A DNA stretch of 64,000 nucleotides from Dolomedes plantarius (taxonomy: Eukaryota; Arthropoda; Arachnida; Araneae; Dolomedidae). The stretch covers positions 212,113,847 to 212,177,846 of the forward strand of contig OU015490.1 of the NCBI GenBank assembly GCA_907164885.2. The letters run 5' to 3'. Below, in pieces: positions 11,060-22,312 of this stretch (positions are counted from its first letter, which is position 1; the number at the start of each line of letters is the position of its first letter). The notes beneath the pieces are model-generated. The model made no database searches. It was not told where the DNA came from and worked only from the letters and a program-made list of their open reading frames with translations. Position numbers and translations under genes: made by a program.

Positions 11060-11868
11060 CTTTTAATGTGCCCGTGCAGCTTCACCGTGTAGGCGGGAGA
11101 ACTGGAAAAGTTTGGGTGCCGAATTACGGTCTTTAATTAGGGTAACAATGTTTGCTGGAAGGTTAGGAAACCGCAGTCTTTTAAGGGCATACGTAGAACT
11201 GGTTTGGGCGCTGATGATTGTTTCACTTAAATTTTTGGTGGTATACTCGATGTCTCCTGGATTACGAATAGAGGGGTAAATAGGGTGGGAACAATTTAAA
11301 ATATCCTGGAACTTATTCCAATTAGCATAGGTATGCGGGTTCGGAATTTGAATACCGACCTGTTGATCGAAAGTAATTAAAACGGATAAGGGTTCCGAGT
11401 CAAAAGTATCATGAGTTTCAATAGTGAAAGTGTAAGGAATGTTTTTAAGGAGAGAAAGGTCAATAGTGGAGGAGCCATTTTTGAAAAAGTGCGTAGGAGA
11501 GGGAGGGTTAAGAAGTTTAATGTTCGAATTATCAGTAAAGAATTTTTGAAGGCTTCAACCAGAAGGATTTGTGTAGTGATAGTTCCAGGCCGTATTATGC
11601 GCATTTAAATCGCCTGCAGCATTAATGAAATTATTGGAACTGAAAATTTTGGAAAATCCGGACACCAGAATTTTTTTTTCTGGGAAAGGATATACAAAGA
11701 GGTAATTAAGGTCTTTGCCACGTTGCTGTTATTAATTCCTGGCTTGTTAAATGGAAATGAAAAGTAGTTCGGATAAGTGCAATGCCACTATGTTCACTCA
11801 TAAATTCGATAGAACCTTTGCTAACTGCAATATTGAAATTGGTTCCACCATTATCACTTGATCAAACA
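11060..11868 (-). pseudogene. Jockey-type LINE, inverted 5' segment (endonuclease)
   Basis: Read on the minus strand from 11868 downward, this encodes the apurinic-type endonuclease of a jockey-like non-LTR retrotransposon. Seen in order are NGGTNFNIAVSKGSIEF, then AAGDLNAHNTAWN (the GDxNAH motif), then PSPTHFF and SSTIDLSL. A THDTFDSEPLSV segment sits where the family has its SDH motif, and a linker runs to EAARAH. The linker ends about 11062. At least one in-frame TGA (after the NPSG stretch) and one or more frameshifts near 11650-11740 break the frame. The segment is collinear with a LINE but has opposite orientation to the RT tail that starts at its right edge. Confidence 0.8.
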
Positions 11869-12480
11869 CTGTTAAATACCTAAGGTTAACCCTCGATAAA
11901 AAACTTACTTGGAAACAATATATCAATAATAATCGTAATAAATTTCGTAATGCTAAAATACAACTTTACCACTTAATTTCCCGAAATAGTAAATTGAACT
12001 TTAGTAACAAAATGCTGATTTATAAAACTTTCATAAGACACTTACTTACGTATGCTGGACCAGTTTGGTTCGTATGCAGCGGATTCCAACATTAAAATTC
12101 TGACAGTTGCTCAAAACATGACCATTCGGCAAATCAATAACTCGCCATGGTATTTACGCAATGTTTATATTTATAGGGCGATAAATCTCCCCACTTTTCA
12201 AAAGTATCTTCAAAACCTTGCTATTAACTTCCATAAAGATTTACCAAATGATCTTATTAAAAATCTTGTCGATTACGACCTTGCTGAACCAGCTAACATG
12301 AAACGGCCCTGTGCCATTCTTGTTCGTAACTTTTAATTGTTTGTCCTGTTCTTTGTTCGCTCCGTCTCTTTTTTCCCCCATGTTTTATCTTTACTTGTAC
12401 TATCGAAGCCTTTTTTTCCCCCACTTTCTATTTTCCTTCCTACTTTCGTTTTTTATTGATCACTGAAGTTTTATGCATTG
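11869..12480 (+). pseudogene. Jockey-type LINE, 3' segment (RT C-terminal tail and 3' UTR)
   Basis: Plus-strand coding begins VKYLRLTLDKKLTWKQYI at about 11871, typical of the C-terminal thumb region of jockey/CR1-like reverse transcriptases. It continues through LIYKTFIRHLLTYAGPVW. A frameshift near 12060-12085 moves the reading to the open frame ending at 12336, which holds SPWYLRN and NLPTF, also family hallmarks. The RT core with the catalytic YxDD is absent. A T/C-rich tail follows to about 12480, without a clear poly(A). Together with the inverted segment on its left it forms one insertion. Confidence 0.75.
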
Positions 12481-12590
12481 CTATATCATCCTACAGTGGA
12501 GGGCCCGGACCATGTACTGTAGTTGCCACTACTCTTCCTGAAGCTCCCGAAGGAAATTTAAATTTTGGCAAGCACGCTACTTACTCTAAC

Positions 12591-12619
12591 GCAGCGAGAG
12601 ACTAAGTATTTCTCGCTGC
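12591..12619. other. Hairpin just upstream of an ATG
   Basis: GCAGCGAGA (12591-12599) and TCTCGCTGC (12611-12619) form a perfect 9-bp stem with an 11-base loop, ending three bases before the ATG at 12623. Function unknown. Confidence 0.5.
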
Positions 12620-12622
12620 ATT

Positions 12623-12764
12623 ATGGCGAGCCTTGACGTGTCGGATGTTAGCGCTGATGAAAACCCAGCGCTGTCAAACCCTGAAAATCCAACTCTCATA
12701 CCTGATATCACTGAACTTGATGACAAAGATAGAATTATTCTGCAACGACTCATCGAAGGGAAAC
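12623..12764 (+). pseudogene. Short open frame interrupted by the copia element, left part
   Basis: An ATG frame begins MASLDVSDVSADENPALS and stays open to the target site of the copia insertion. If the element and one GAAAC duplication are ignored, the frame continues without a stop into 17257-17336 and ends at TAA, for about 73 codons in total. The N-terminal part is acidic and proline-containing, and I do not recognise it. It could be the start of a host or transposon gene, or chance. The uninterrupted frame across the duplication is seen directly; coding status is inferred. Confidence 0.35.
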
Positions 12765-13001
12765 TGCTGTTTTCTGATGTCGGAGACATGAAATACAGTC
12801 CTTAGATCTTGATTAACAGTATTTATTAAGACATAAAAAACAGTTAAAAGATAAAATGCACACAGCTCAAGATATGCGCGCACACAGCGACACATTCCCT
12901 ACGCAGCTCTGGAGAAGAAACGGAGGCGAGGCGGACAGCGCCACTATACGTAGCTGTATTCTTCCGCACAGAAAAATAGTGCCACTCGCTCAAACTCAAC
13001 A
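12765..13001 (-). repeat. Copia 3' LTR
   Basis: It matches 17015-17251 over its full length. It begins TGCTGTTTTC on the plus strand where the partner has TGTTG, so one terminal base of the TGTTG/CAACA inverted repeat is mutated. It ends CTCAACA. Confidence 0.93.
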
Positions 13002-13010
13002 CACCCCTCC
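13002..13010 (-). other. Polypurine tract of the copia element
   Basis: The minus strand reads GGAGGGGTG immediately before the 3' LTR, the expected plus-strand priming tract. Confidence 0.65.
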
Positions 13011-13123
13011 TGCGAGGGACACATTTTATCATCAAGTTTAAGAAATTGCTACACACTACAAAATTATGACACAAAATACACACATTTACAAAAATACAAC
13101 ACAAAATACATACATATACATAG

Positions 13124-14977
13124 TTAAGAAATTAATGAAATACTTTTCAGAGAGTAAATTAGTTTGTCTTCATTGACAGCTTTTGTCAGAAAATCCGCTG
13201 TAATATATTCAGTCTGTATATAACCCAGTTTAATAATATTGTCCATTAACAAATCTTTCACAAAATGAAAGCGTAAGTTCATGTGTCTTGATTTAGTCGA
13301 TGATCTGGTACATTTAATCCACTGGATTGCTGCTTGACTGTCTGAATTTAAGGTTACAACATCATTTATAAATTGTTTACATTTCAACTCAGATAATAAA
13401 TTTACAGTCCAAATAATATCTTTACAAATTTCAGAAATAGAAAATAACTCTGCTTCACATGTAGAAAGACTAACACTTTTTTGCTTATTGCATTTCCATG
13501 ACACAAGTGAATTACCTAATAAGATTACACCACCTGAAAATGACTTACCATTTTCAGCATTTCCCCAACTTGCATCTGAACTAGCATTCAAAAAACCAAA
13601 ATCGTTGCTATAAAACAATACTTTGTCTTTAGTACCTTTTAAATACCTTAATACTCTTTTTGCGATAAGATAATGTCTCTTTTCCGGTTTATGATTAAAC
13701 TGAGATAGATATGTTGTTACAAATGATATATCAGGACGCGTTCTATTAGCTAAATACAATAATTCACCAATTAATTCTTGATACATAGTTACATCAATTA
13801 AATCATTTGTAAGTGGAAAACTTTTATCTTCTCCTTTAACAATTGGAGATTTTACTGATTTACAATTTTCTAACTTATGTTTAAGCAAAAGTGACTGAAT
13901 ATATTCAATTTGTGATAAACTTACACCATTGTCATGTTTATTAATTTCCATACCTAAGAATTTAGAATTCTTATTCTCTTGAAATTCAAATACACTTTTA
14001 ATTTTAGAAACAATCTCGTGATACATTTCATTATTATTACAAAAAATAGCAATATCATCAACATACATACTTAATATAAAAAGATTTGTACCATCATGTT
14101 TAGTAAATACACAATTATCAGAAGCCAACTGTACCAAACCTATTTTTTCCAATTCAGATTTTATTTTCATGTACCAATTCCTGCCCGATTGTGGTAAACC
14201 GTAAATATTCTTTTATAATCTACAAACTTTTCCATCCCCAATTAATTTTTCAAAACCAGGTGGAGGTGACATGTATACTGTTTCCTCTAAGTCACTATAC
14301 AAATACGCAGTTTTTACGTCAAAAAATTTAACTATCAAATTTAATTTCGCTGAAAGCGCAAGTAATAATCGAAAAGATTCTATGTTTACAACAGGTGACT
14401 AAGACTCTAAATAATCCTTATTTTTTATTTGATTGCATCCAGCAGCTAGAAGTCGCGCTTTATATTTTATTTTATTGGAATCGCTCTCCTTCAAAGTGTA
14501 GACCCATTTACTTTTTATTATTTTTTCCTTTAGAGGTTTTTCTACTATTTCCCATACTTTATGCTGATTCAACGAATCTAGTTCATTTTTCATTGCTGAC
14601 TCCCAATCGCGCCAATTTACACTATTTTTTGCCTCCAAAAAAGTGTTTGGTATATCATCAGTTAGATTTGCTGACATTTGTTTATATTTTAGCCGTTCAG
14701 AGCGTCGGAGTTGCGGTTCGTGTTGACAGTTTTCACTGTTTATTTCCTCATCGGAGGGTTGCTTTACCTCCTGCATTGAGACTGGCTGTCTCTTATCTAG
14801 GTCGCTGCTATCAACAAAAATCTCAAACTCCGCCATTTTGTTTTTTGAACTAGTATACTCTAAATAAGTGCTACCTTTTAAATTTTCATTGAATCGAACT
14901 GATCGTTCTTCAATAATTTTATTACTTTTTAAGTCATAAATACGGTATCCTCGGCGTTCTATAGCATAACCTAACAT
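13124..14977 (-). pseudogene. Copia reverse transcriptase and RNase H
   Basis: The N-terminal part (14977 downward) contains DWESAMKNELDSL and KWVYTLKE, the entry of the copia RT (RVT_2). An in-frame TAG at 14399-14401 and a TAA at 14213-14215 interrupt it. Between them FDVKTAYLYSDLEE carries the first catalytic Asp and after them IYGLPQSGRNWY follows. The uninterrupted 348-residue end (14170-13124) has MYVDDIAIF with the two remaining catalytic Asp. It also has the RNase H landmarks DASWGN, SLSTCEAE, DSQAAIQW and KSRHMNLRFHF, with ADFLTKA near the end. Not functional because of the stops. Confidence 0.93.
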
Positions 14978-16200
14978 TATTCCCCGTTTTCCTGGAACAT
15001 CAAATTTATTATTATTATTTTCGGAATGTGAAAATAAGCCACACAGCCAAACTTTCTAAGATAATTTAGTTTGGGTTTTTTGCCTGTCCAGATTTCGAGA
15101 GGATTTTTTTCTTTTCCTTTACGTGGCGTCAAATTGGAAATTCTTGTACTACAATTAATAGCCTCAGCCCCGAATTTTAAAGGAAGTTGACTTTCATATA
15201 ATAAATCTCTAGCTCTATCTAATAAAACTCGATTAGCTCTCTCAGCTTTACCATTGCTTTCACTGTTGTATGGTACAGTTTTTTTCCCGAAATATGCCTG
15301 AATTAGCAAGAAAATTATCAAATTGCTCATTTACAAACTCTAGGCCATTATCGGTCCTTAACTTTTTAATTTTCTTACCCGTAAGATTTTCATATTTAGC
15401 TTTAAATTTCAAAAATACATTAAATACTTCACTTTTAGTTTTTAAGTAATATGTAAAATACATCCCAGAAAAATCGTCCACTAATATCATGAAATATTTC
15501 GAACCGCCAATTGATTCCGTTTGAACCGGACCGCAAATATCTGCATGAATTAATTCAAGAATTGCAGAACTTTGCTCGATATCAATATTTGGATGATTTT
15601 TCCGTGTAATTTTACTTATATCACAAGTTTCACAAACAAAATTCTTTACATCATTAATATCAATATATTCCTTCATTTTAATCATATATTTAGGATTTAA
15701 ATGACACAACCTATTATGCCAAAGCTCATAATTTTTAGTAGAATTGTCATTAACAATACATCATTCAGAATTATAAAAAGGTTCTAAATACACTTCAAGT
15801 CTGTTATCATTTTTAAACGCTTTGGTAAGTAACTTATTATGTTTATCAAAAATCAAAATACAATTATGATTTGAAACAATTTTACATCCCTTATTCATTA
15901 ACGAGGTTACTGATAACAGATTATATCTTAAATCAGGAACATAATTTACATTACTGATAGTTAAAGTTATAGGCTTAGAATTCTTATTTATAGTATTAGC
16001 TTTAACAGTACCTGTTCCTTGAGAATAAATCACTGAGTTTTTACCTGCTTGGTGGATGTCCTTAATTTCTGGTATTATTTCCTCAAACCAGAAAGAATTT
16101 TTGGCCATATGACAAGAAGCCCCACTATCTAGTAGCCAAACTTGATCATGCTCATCATCTTGAGCAGAAACCGTAAGCGCAGACCTGGGATGTTGATCAC
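14977..16200 (-). pseudogene. Copia protease and integrase
   Basis: Protease: VWLLDSGASCHM near 16135-16105 contains the DSGAS active-site motif. An in-frame TGA at about 15761 follows. The frame then resumes with ELWHNRLCHLNPKYM and the CETC pair of the GAG-pre-integrase zinc region. The integrase core follows with HADICGP (first Asp) and LRTDNGLEF (second Asp). A one-base slip in the T7 run at 15279-15285 shifts the frame, after which NSESNGKAERANR supplies the catalytic Glu. A second shift lies near 15000-15015 beside an AAT repeat, just before the RT frame. Confidence 0.9.
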
Positions 16201-16244
16201 CCGATGAATAATGCGCATTTGGTGAACTCCTCTTTTTTTCTTTA

Positions 16245-16934
16245 TTATTTCTTGTGTTGAAGTAACAATTTTTTAGCTAAGTGACCAGGGCGTCTGCATA
16301 TGTAGCAGTTTCTATTATTAAAATTATTATTCTTCTTCGAAATGAATGCCTCTGCGTTTCCTTCACTGCTTCTTCCGTTTTGGGAATTCGTCGCTTCTTC
16401 TTCACGTAGAATTTCTAATACTTCATCCATTGATTTGTCCCTTTGGGTCTTCAAAATGTCACGCACACGGATAAATTTGCCTTTCAGGCCTCGAACGGTG
16501 TAAAAAACTAATTCCCGTGGTGTAACTTCTAATCCGAGAGAAAGACACTTAGTCAATATCCCTCTTGCTCTGGCAATATAGTCGTTCGCAGATTCATTTG
16601 AAGTCATTTCCAGATTTTTTAATTCGTTTCCTGCATCTATTTTTCGATCTTCAGCTTGCCCCATGAATGTTGACTTTATTTTCTCCCACAGAGTTTTTGC
16701 ATTTACTTCCGTGGCGAACTGCAGCGCCTGCTCGTCTGACATAGCGAGCTACATGTAAGCTACTGCGTCAGCATTCTTTTGATCCCATTTTTCAGATTCC
16801 TTTTGATCCAAATTTTCTGGTTTCACACTGGAAATAACAGTATCTAGACGTTTTAATGACAGAGCTGGTTTCATTTTTAAACACCAGATGAAATAATTTT
16901 CTCCAGTCAGTTCTGGAACGTTAAGTTTCTCCAT
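16245..16934 (-). pseudogene. Copia gag
   Basis: It starts MEKLNVPELTGENYFIWC at 16934, the usual opening of copia gag. An in-frame TAG after 61 codons interrupts it and the frame reopens at 16742. The middle part contains KTLWEKIKSTF and LEMTSNESANDYI, typical of the UBN2-type gag core. The zinc knuckle starts CYICRRPGHLAKK, but a one-base insertion in an A run near 16255 removes the final Cys from the frame. Confidence 0.9.
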
Positions 16935-16989
16935 TTTCGATTTGTGCTTCGGCAGTTTCGATTTCAGCAGCCTCTTTAAATATAATTAA

Positions 16990-17014
16990 TCATAACCACG
17001 CTCTTCTACCAATT
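16990..17014 (-). other. Probable primer-binding site of the copia element
   Basis: Directly inside the 5' LTR the minus strand reads AATTGGTAGAAGAGCG. This resembles the TTGGTATCAGAGC-type sites of copia elements, which pair with an internal part of initiator tRNA-Met. The match is partial. Confidence 0.5.
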
Positions 17015-17251
17015 TGTTGTTTTCTGATATCGGAGACATGAAATACGGTCCTTAGATCTTGATTAACAATATTTATTAAGACATAAAAAACAGTTAAAAG
17101 ATAAAATGCACACAGCTCAAGATATGCGCGCACACAGCGACACATTCCCTACGCAGCTCTGGAGAAGAAACGGAGGCGAGGCGGACAGCGCCACTATACG
17201 TAGCTGTATTCTTCCGCACAGAAAAATAGTGCCACTCGCTCAAACTCAACA
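17015..17251 (-). repeat. Copia 5' LTR
   Basis: Bounded by TGTTG and CAACA on the plus strand, a perfect 5-bp terminal inverted repeat. It is nearly identical to 12765-13001 and followed by the GAAAC target duplication. Confidence 0.93.
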
Positions 17252-17256
17252 GAAAC

Positions 17257-17336
17257 CAAATTATTCTGTCACCAGAGCTCTTAGTTTAACACTGACATCT
17301 TGTGAAAACCCTTGTAACTGGATTGAATACCCTTAA
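17257..17336 (+). pseudogene. Short open frame interrupted by the copia element, right part
   Basis: This continues the frame of 12623-12764 after one GAAAC copy is discounted. It contains SVTRALSLTLTSCENPC and ends at TAA 17334-17336. No recognised domain. Confidence 0.35.
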
Positions 17337-17439
17337 ATTTTTCACACAACATAGTACATGTATTCCTCTACATTTTAATCTTTATTTTTTTTCGGAAGAA
17401 ATGAGACGTTGTAAAATTCTTTAAGTGGATGATGTCAAT

Positions 17440-18695
17440 CTCAAACACCATAGTCTGTTAATTAAATTTTCCTTTCCCATGCTATTTAATTGTTCCATTC
17501 ATATAAAAACTAACTGATAAAGTTACTGTATTTGTATTAATGCAAAGCATATTCTGAAATTTTAAAAATGAATAATTAAATTATATTCAAAACATCAGTA
17601 AACCCTTTAAATTACGCTACTGTGGAATTAACACGACTTACAATGACTTGACTAATTTTCTTCCCTTCTCAATGGAAAAGTTTATTTTCCAGTCACCATT
17701 GTTGAATTCATTGTCAATTGGAAATATATCTACTTTTTAATTCGTTTAAGGTTCGTGTGTTCTTTGTATTAAAAATTAAGTTACTGAATGTAAATTATCA
17801 AGTTAACATAATTGCAATTAAGAAAAAGCAGATTTTTTAAATTTCGAAAACGAATTATTAAATTATACACAGAGTTACAATAAACGCTTTAAATTTCGCA
17901 TTGGTAGAGCTAACATTTCCATGAATTATTTTCTTCCCTTTTGAATGGGAATGTTGAAATTCCAATCGCTGTTGTTTAATTCATTGTCAACCAATTCAAT
18001 AAGTGATATGTTTACTATTTAATTCGTTTAAGATTATGTTTAAGTATAAATATATCTATTTAGGAATTTCAGTATTATAAATGAATTTACAAAAATTAAT
18101 TGATCAAGTTAACATGATTGTAATAAATAAAAAAGTATATTTTAAAATGTTAAAAAGGAATTATTAAATTATACCCAGAGTTTCAGTAAGACTCTTTCAA
18201 TTGCGTATCTGTAGAATTTAAACAATTCACATTGACTTGATTAATTTTCTTCCATTCCCAATGGAAATGTTTAATAATTCATTTTAAAATTTAAAAATCT
18301 GCTTTTTCTTAATTACAATTATGTTAACTTGACAAATTACGTTTAATACATTGGTTTTTAATACAAAGAACACATACTTAAACAGAACCTTAAACGGATT
18401 AAAAATGAGATATATTACCTATTGTATTGCATGACAATAAATTTAACAATGGTAAATGAAATTTAAATTAAACACATAGTATCAATAAACGCTTTAAATT
18501 TTGTATTGGCAGAGCTAACAAGATTTACATTGACATGAATTATTTTCTTCCCTTTTGAATGGGATTGTTTAAATTCCATTCACCGTTGTTGAATTCATTG
18601 TCAAGCAATATAATTGGTAAAATATCTTACTTTTTAATTCGTATGAGGTTCTTTTTGAGTATAAATATGTGTTCTTTGTATTAAAGTTGAAGTTA
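17440..18695. repeat. ~300-bp satellite array, left part
   Basis: Units share ATTGATCAAGTTAACAT, TTAAATTATACCCAGAGT, a TTACATTGACATGA segment, TTCTTCCCTT-TCAATGG, GAATTCATTGTCAA and TTTTTAATTCGTTTAAGG. GTTC-TTTAAGTA and GTGTTCTTTGTATTAAA complete the landmarks. The TTCATTGTCAA landmark lies near 17710, 17988 and 18594. A stretch at about 18270-18440 carries the same unit in inverse orientation, so the array is rearranged. It continues at 20004 after a piggyBac-like insertion. Confidence 0.8.
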
Positions 18696-18699
18696 TTAA

Positions 18700-19999
18700 C
18701 CCTTTTAAGACTGGCGTTGCGAAAACGCAACATTGATTTCTGTATTTTTTAAAGGCGTGTTCTAAGTTTTGTACGTCTGCAGTAACATTTTTATTTTATT
18801 CTCTACACTTTCATTGTTCATAATAATTTTTTTGTTTTCACATTTGCCCGCTTTTAGTACTTCCAAAAATTGTTTTTATTTTTGGTGTTTTGAAAGGGAA
18901 AAACATGACTAATTTGAAATAATAACTGTAGATAGCAGCACATGTTAAATTTCCGTTTTGATGCTTGTTCCGAGTTTACTAGAGACTAAAGAACAAAATA
19001 GCTGCAACAGGTAAGGCATAATTTTTGTTTTTATGTTTCTCAATTGATATTTTTTAAAATGTTGCGAAAACGCAACATCAGTCCAATGTGTATTACTTAA
19101 TTCGAATGTGCATTATTAGTGCTGTCTAGTTTTTTTATGCAGTAAATTGGTATTGTTTGCATTTCAGATAAGTTTGTCTCTAGAAAAAAGCGATTTTTGA
19201 CATTGGAAGAGGCATTGGAATATTTTCATGAGCTAGTTGATGATAATTTTTCAGAATCGTGCTCAACAGAAGATAATGATGGACCATAATTCGTCATTAT
19301 CCCTCCAGATCCGGATGATTTTACGGATGAAGAAGCTATTGATGATGATATTTTATGTGAAAATGTCGAATCACCTAAGGAAATTGCAGGTGAACATTTT
19401 TTTCTAATAAATGTAAAAGTAAGCAATATAGTAAGAAAAAGGAGCATATTGTATGGGAAGAAGGGACACTCTACATGGATGTAATGAATTCTAAAATAAG
19501 TTTATTAGAGTTTGAGGGATCTATATCTTGTGAGAGCCATATCTTTGATAAAAAGGCTTGAAGAAATGCTGATGAATTATGTTTTACCTGAAACTTCACA
19601 TATTGGAAGACCATCTTCAATTTAAAATCTAATTCTCAACGAAACTCGGAAAGACCGTATGGGCCATATTATTACTAAAAATAGTGACAATAAACAAAAA
19701 AGATGTAAACAATGCAAAAGTCAAGCAATTACTGTATGTAATAAGTGTAATGTACCTGATAATGCGAAATGTTTCAAAGACATATGAAATGTTGAAATGT
19801 TGAATGACTTGTGAAAGTAATGTTTCAAATTTTTTTTATATCGTTTTGCTCTGATGTTTCGAAAACGAAAAATTTTTAACTCTCGTAAAAATAAATTTAA
19901 TTTTATGGAAACAACTTATTTGTGAATTAATATTCTAAGAAGTGTTAAAACTGTTTGGTGCATTTCCAATAAAGGAAACATGGAGCGGTCGTAATTGGG
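18700..19999 (+). mobile_element. piggyBac-like element, internally deleted (1300 bp)
   Basis: TTAA flanks both ends (18696-18699 and 20000-20003). The termini read CCCTTTTAAGACTGGC on the left and, as complement, CCCAATTACGACCGCTCC on the right, an imperfect inverted repeat starting CCC as in piggyBac elements. The flanks join to the satellite unit: an unoccupied copy of the same site (AAGTCATTAAATG) occurs near 20310. The palindrome GTTGCGAAAACGCAAC occurs near the left end (18716-18731) and again at 19061-19076. A transposase relic lies inside. Confidence 0.85.
19168..19790 (+). pseudogene. piggyBac-like transposase relic
   Basis: An exon follows a good acceptor (TTTGCATTTCAG ending about 19168). 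It encodes an acidic N-terminal region, including LTLEEALEYFHELVDDNFSE and IPPDPDDFTDEEAIDDDI, broken by a TAA at about 19287. The central catalytic DDE part is missing. The distal part encodes the Cys-rich C-terminal domain (RCKQCKSQAITVCNKCNV), typical of piggyBac-derived proteins. The element is therefore a deletion derivative without a functional transposase. Confidence 0.75.
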
Positions 20000-20003
20000 T
20001 TAA

Positions 20004-20900
20004 AAGTGATTGATCAAGTTAAATTTCTTACAGTTAATAAAACGCATATTTTAAAAAAATTAAAGGGAATTATTAAATTATACCCAGAGTATTAGTAAAA
20101 CTATTTCCATTTCGTATATGTAGAATTTACACAATTTACAGTGACATGACTAATTTTCTATCCTTCTTAATGGAAATGTCCAAATTCCAGTCACCGTTCT
20201 TGAATTCATTGTCAAGCAATACGATAGGTAATATATCTGCTTTTTAATTCGTTTAAGGTTCTGTTTAAGTAAAGTATGTGTTCTTTGTATTAAAAATTAA
20301 GTCATTAAATGTAATTGATCAATTTAACATAATTGTAATTAATAAAAAGAGATTTTAAAATTTTAAAAAGGAATTATTAATATATACCCAGAGTATCAAT
20401 ATACCCTTTAAATGGTGTATCTGTAGAACTAACCAGATATACATTGTCATGAATTATTTTCTCCCCTTCTCAATGGAAAAGTTTAAGTTCCGGTCACTGG
20501 TGTTGAATTCATCGTCAAGCGATACAATTGAGTATATATCTACAATTTAATTTGTTTAAGGTTATGTTTAAGTATGTGTTCTTTGTATTAAAACTTAAGT
20601 AATTAAATGCAATTGATCAAATTAACATAATTGTAATAAATAAGAAGCATACTTTAAAATTTTTAAAAAGGAAAAATTAAATTATACTCAGATTATTAGT
20701 AAAACTCTTTGAATTGCGTATCTGTAGAAATTACACAATATACATTGACATGATTTATTTTCTACCCTTCATAATGGGCATTATTTTGAATGCGAGTCAT
20801 CGTTGTTAAATTCATTGTCAAGCACTGCAATTGCTAATACATCAACTTTTTTTATAGACTTAAGGCTTTGTTAGTGCATAAGTATATGCTCTTTTGTATT
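20004..20900. repeat. ~300-bp satellite array, right part
   Basis: It continues the 17440-18695 array. The TTCATYGTCAAGC landmark lies near 20207, 20506 and 20810, giving periods of 299 and 304 bp. Confidence 0.8.
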
Positions 20901-21280
20901 ATAAATTAAGAGAATATCTCTGAATCGATATTTCATTTGATTCATCACCTTCTTTCATGAACATCCTCTTATCATATAAAAATACAATTTTTCAGATCAG
21001 CATTATTTTACGCTTTAAATTCATACGTTTTTTTTTGTTTTGTTTCTGATTACTTGCGAAAACTACGATCAAAGACGCTTCTTCCTTGGCGGAAATAAAC
21101 TGTTTTCAATGTTATTCCTATCTCAAAAGAAAACAAATAATACAGATCTATCTGCAGCTCTCTTTTTCTTTTTTCTTTTTTGGATAAGTTTCGAAATTTT
21201 TCAAGCGCAAGTTAATGTAAAATCAATATTTTCTTTGTTTGGAGATCATTTGCAGGCCCCTGCCAATGTGTGACAGGAGG
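20901..21280. other. Spacer between two satellites
   Basis: AT-rich. An open frame at 21040-21273 has no recognisable features and is probably chance. Confidence 0.5.
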
Positions 21281-22152
21281 TTGCTATTTTCTAGTTAAAT
21301 TTCACACATGCATAGAAAGCCGAATATATTTATGAATCCAAACAGAGAGAAAAGGAATTTATGTAAAAGTCATAAAAGCTTATAAAGTTGTTTTTAGCTA
21401 TTGAAGAATTTTTCATTTGAGAAAAAAAGGTTCATATATTATTAGTTCATGTTTGCTCTTTAAAAATTTAAACATGATTTTCCAGCATGGTGTTATTTGT
21501 AAAACATATGATATAATTCCCCTTGATATATATATGTCTTTCAGTATATTTTTTACAATTATTTATTAATTTATTACCATTATTTACATATTGAAGAAAA
21601 TAAATTACATAGTTATTTATTCTATGTTGCTATTTTCTAGTTAAATTTCACATATGCATAGAATGCAAAATATATTTATGAATCGAAACAGAGAGAAAAG
21701 GAATTTATGTAAAAGTCATAAAAGCTTAAAAAGTTGTTTTTTAGCTATTAAAGGACTTTTCTTTCGAAAAAAAAATTTCATATATTATTAAAGTGAAACT
21801 TTTCAGCTCGTACTTGCTCTTTAAATATTTAAACATGATTTACCAGCATGGTGTTATTTGTAAAATATATGATATAATTCCCCTTGATCCAAATGTCTCT
21901 TTCAATATTTTTTTTTTACAATTATTCATTACTTTATTATAATTATTTAGATATTAAAGAATATAAATTCCATAATTATTTATTCCAATGTTGCTATTTT
22001 GTAATTAAATTTCACATATGCATGGAAAGCCGAATATATTTATGAATCCAAACAGAAAGAAAAAGTATTATGTAAAAGTCATAAAATCTTATAAAATTGT
22101 TTTATTAGATAGTGAAGAATTTTTCTTTTAAAAAAATAAGGTTCATATATTA
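21281..22152. repeat. ~350-bp satellite array, left part
   Basis: Units begin TTGCTATTTTCTAGTTAAAT at 21281, 21627 and (variant) 21991, a period of 346-364 bp. Landmarks inside each unit are CACA(T/C)ATGCATAGAA, TATATTTATGAATC-AAACAG, GTAAAAGTCATAAAAGCTTA, TTCATATATTATTA, TTTAAACATGATTTNCCAGC and ATATAATTCCCCTTGAT. The third unit is cut by the hAT element at 22153 and resumes after it. Confidence 0.85.
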
Positions 22153-22312
22153 CAGGGGTGGCCAACCTGCGGCTCGCGAGCCACATGCGGCTCTTTGAAG
22201 GATTATTTGTGGCTCTCGATAAATGTACTCGAGTTCCCTTTTCATTTTTGTGTTATTATATTTTAAAAATTATTATCGTTCCGTATGTGTTTCAAAATGT
22301 CTTTTGTGGAGG

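Larger units (their letters stand above)
12765..17251 (-). mobile_element. Ty1/copia retrotransposon, 4487 bp, degenerate
   Basis: A complete but inactivated copia-type element on the minus strand. LTRs of 237 bp lie at 12765-13001 and 17015-17251, with TG...CAACA ends. A perfect 5-bp target duplication GAAAC flanks it (12760-12764 and 17252-17256). The order gag, protease, integrase, RT and RNase H is visible on the minus strand. I noted four LTR mismatches, all in the first 70 bp, so the insertion is moderately recent. At least four in-frame stops and three frameshifts break the polyprotein. Confidence 0.95.

Noticed and set aside
14395..14853. 152-codon plus-strand frame inside the copia element
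   Set aside because: Antisense to the copia reverse transcriptase region, a shadow frame.
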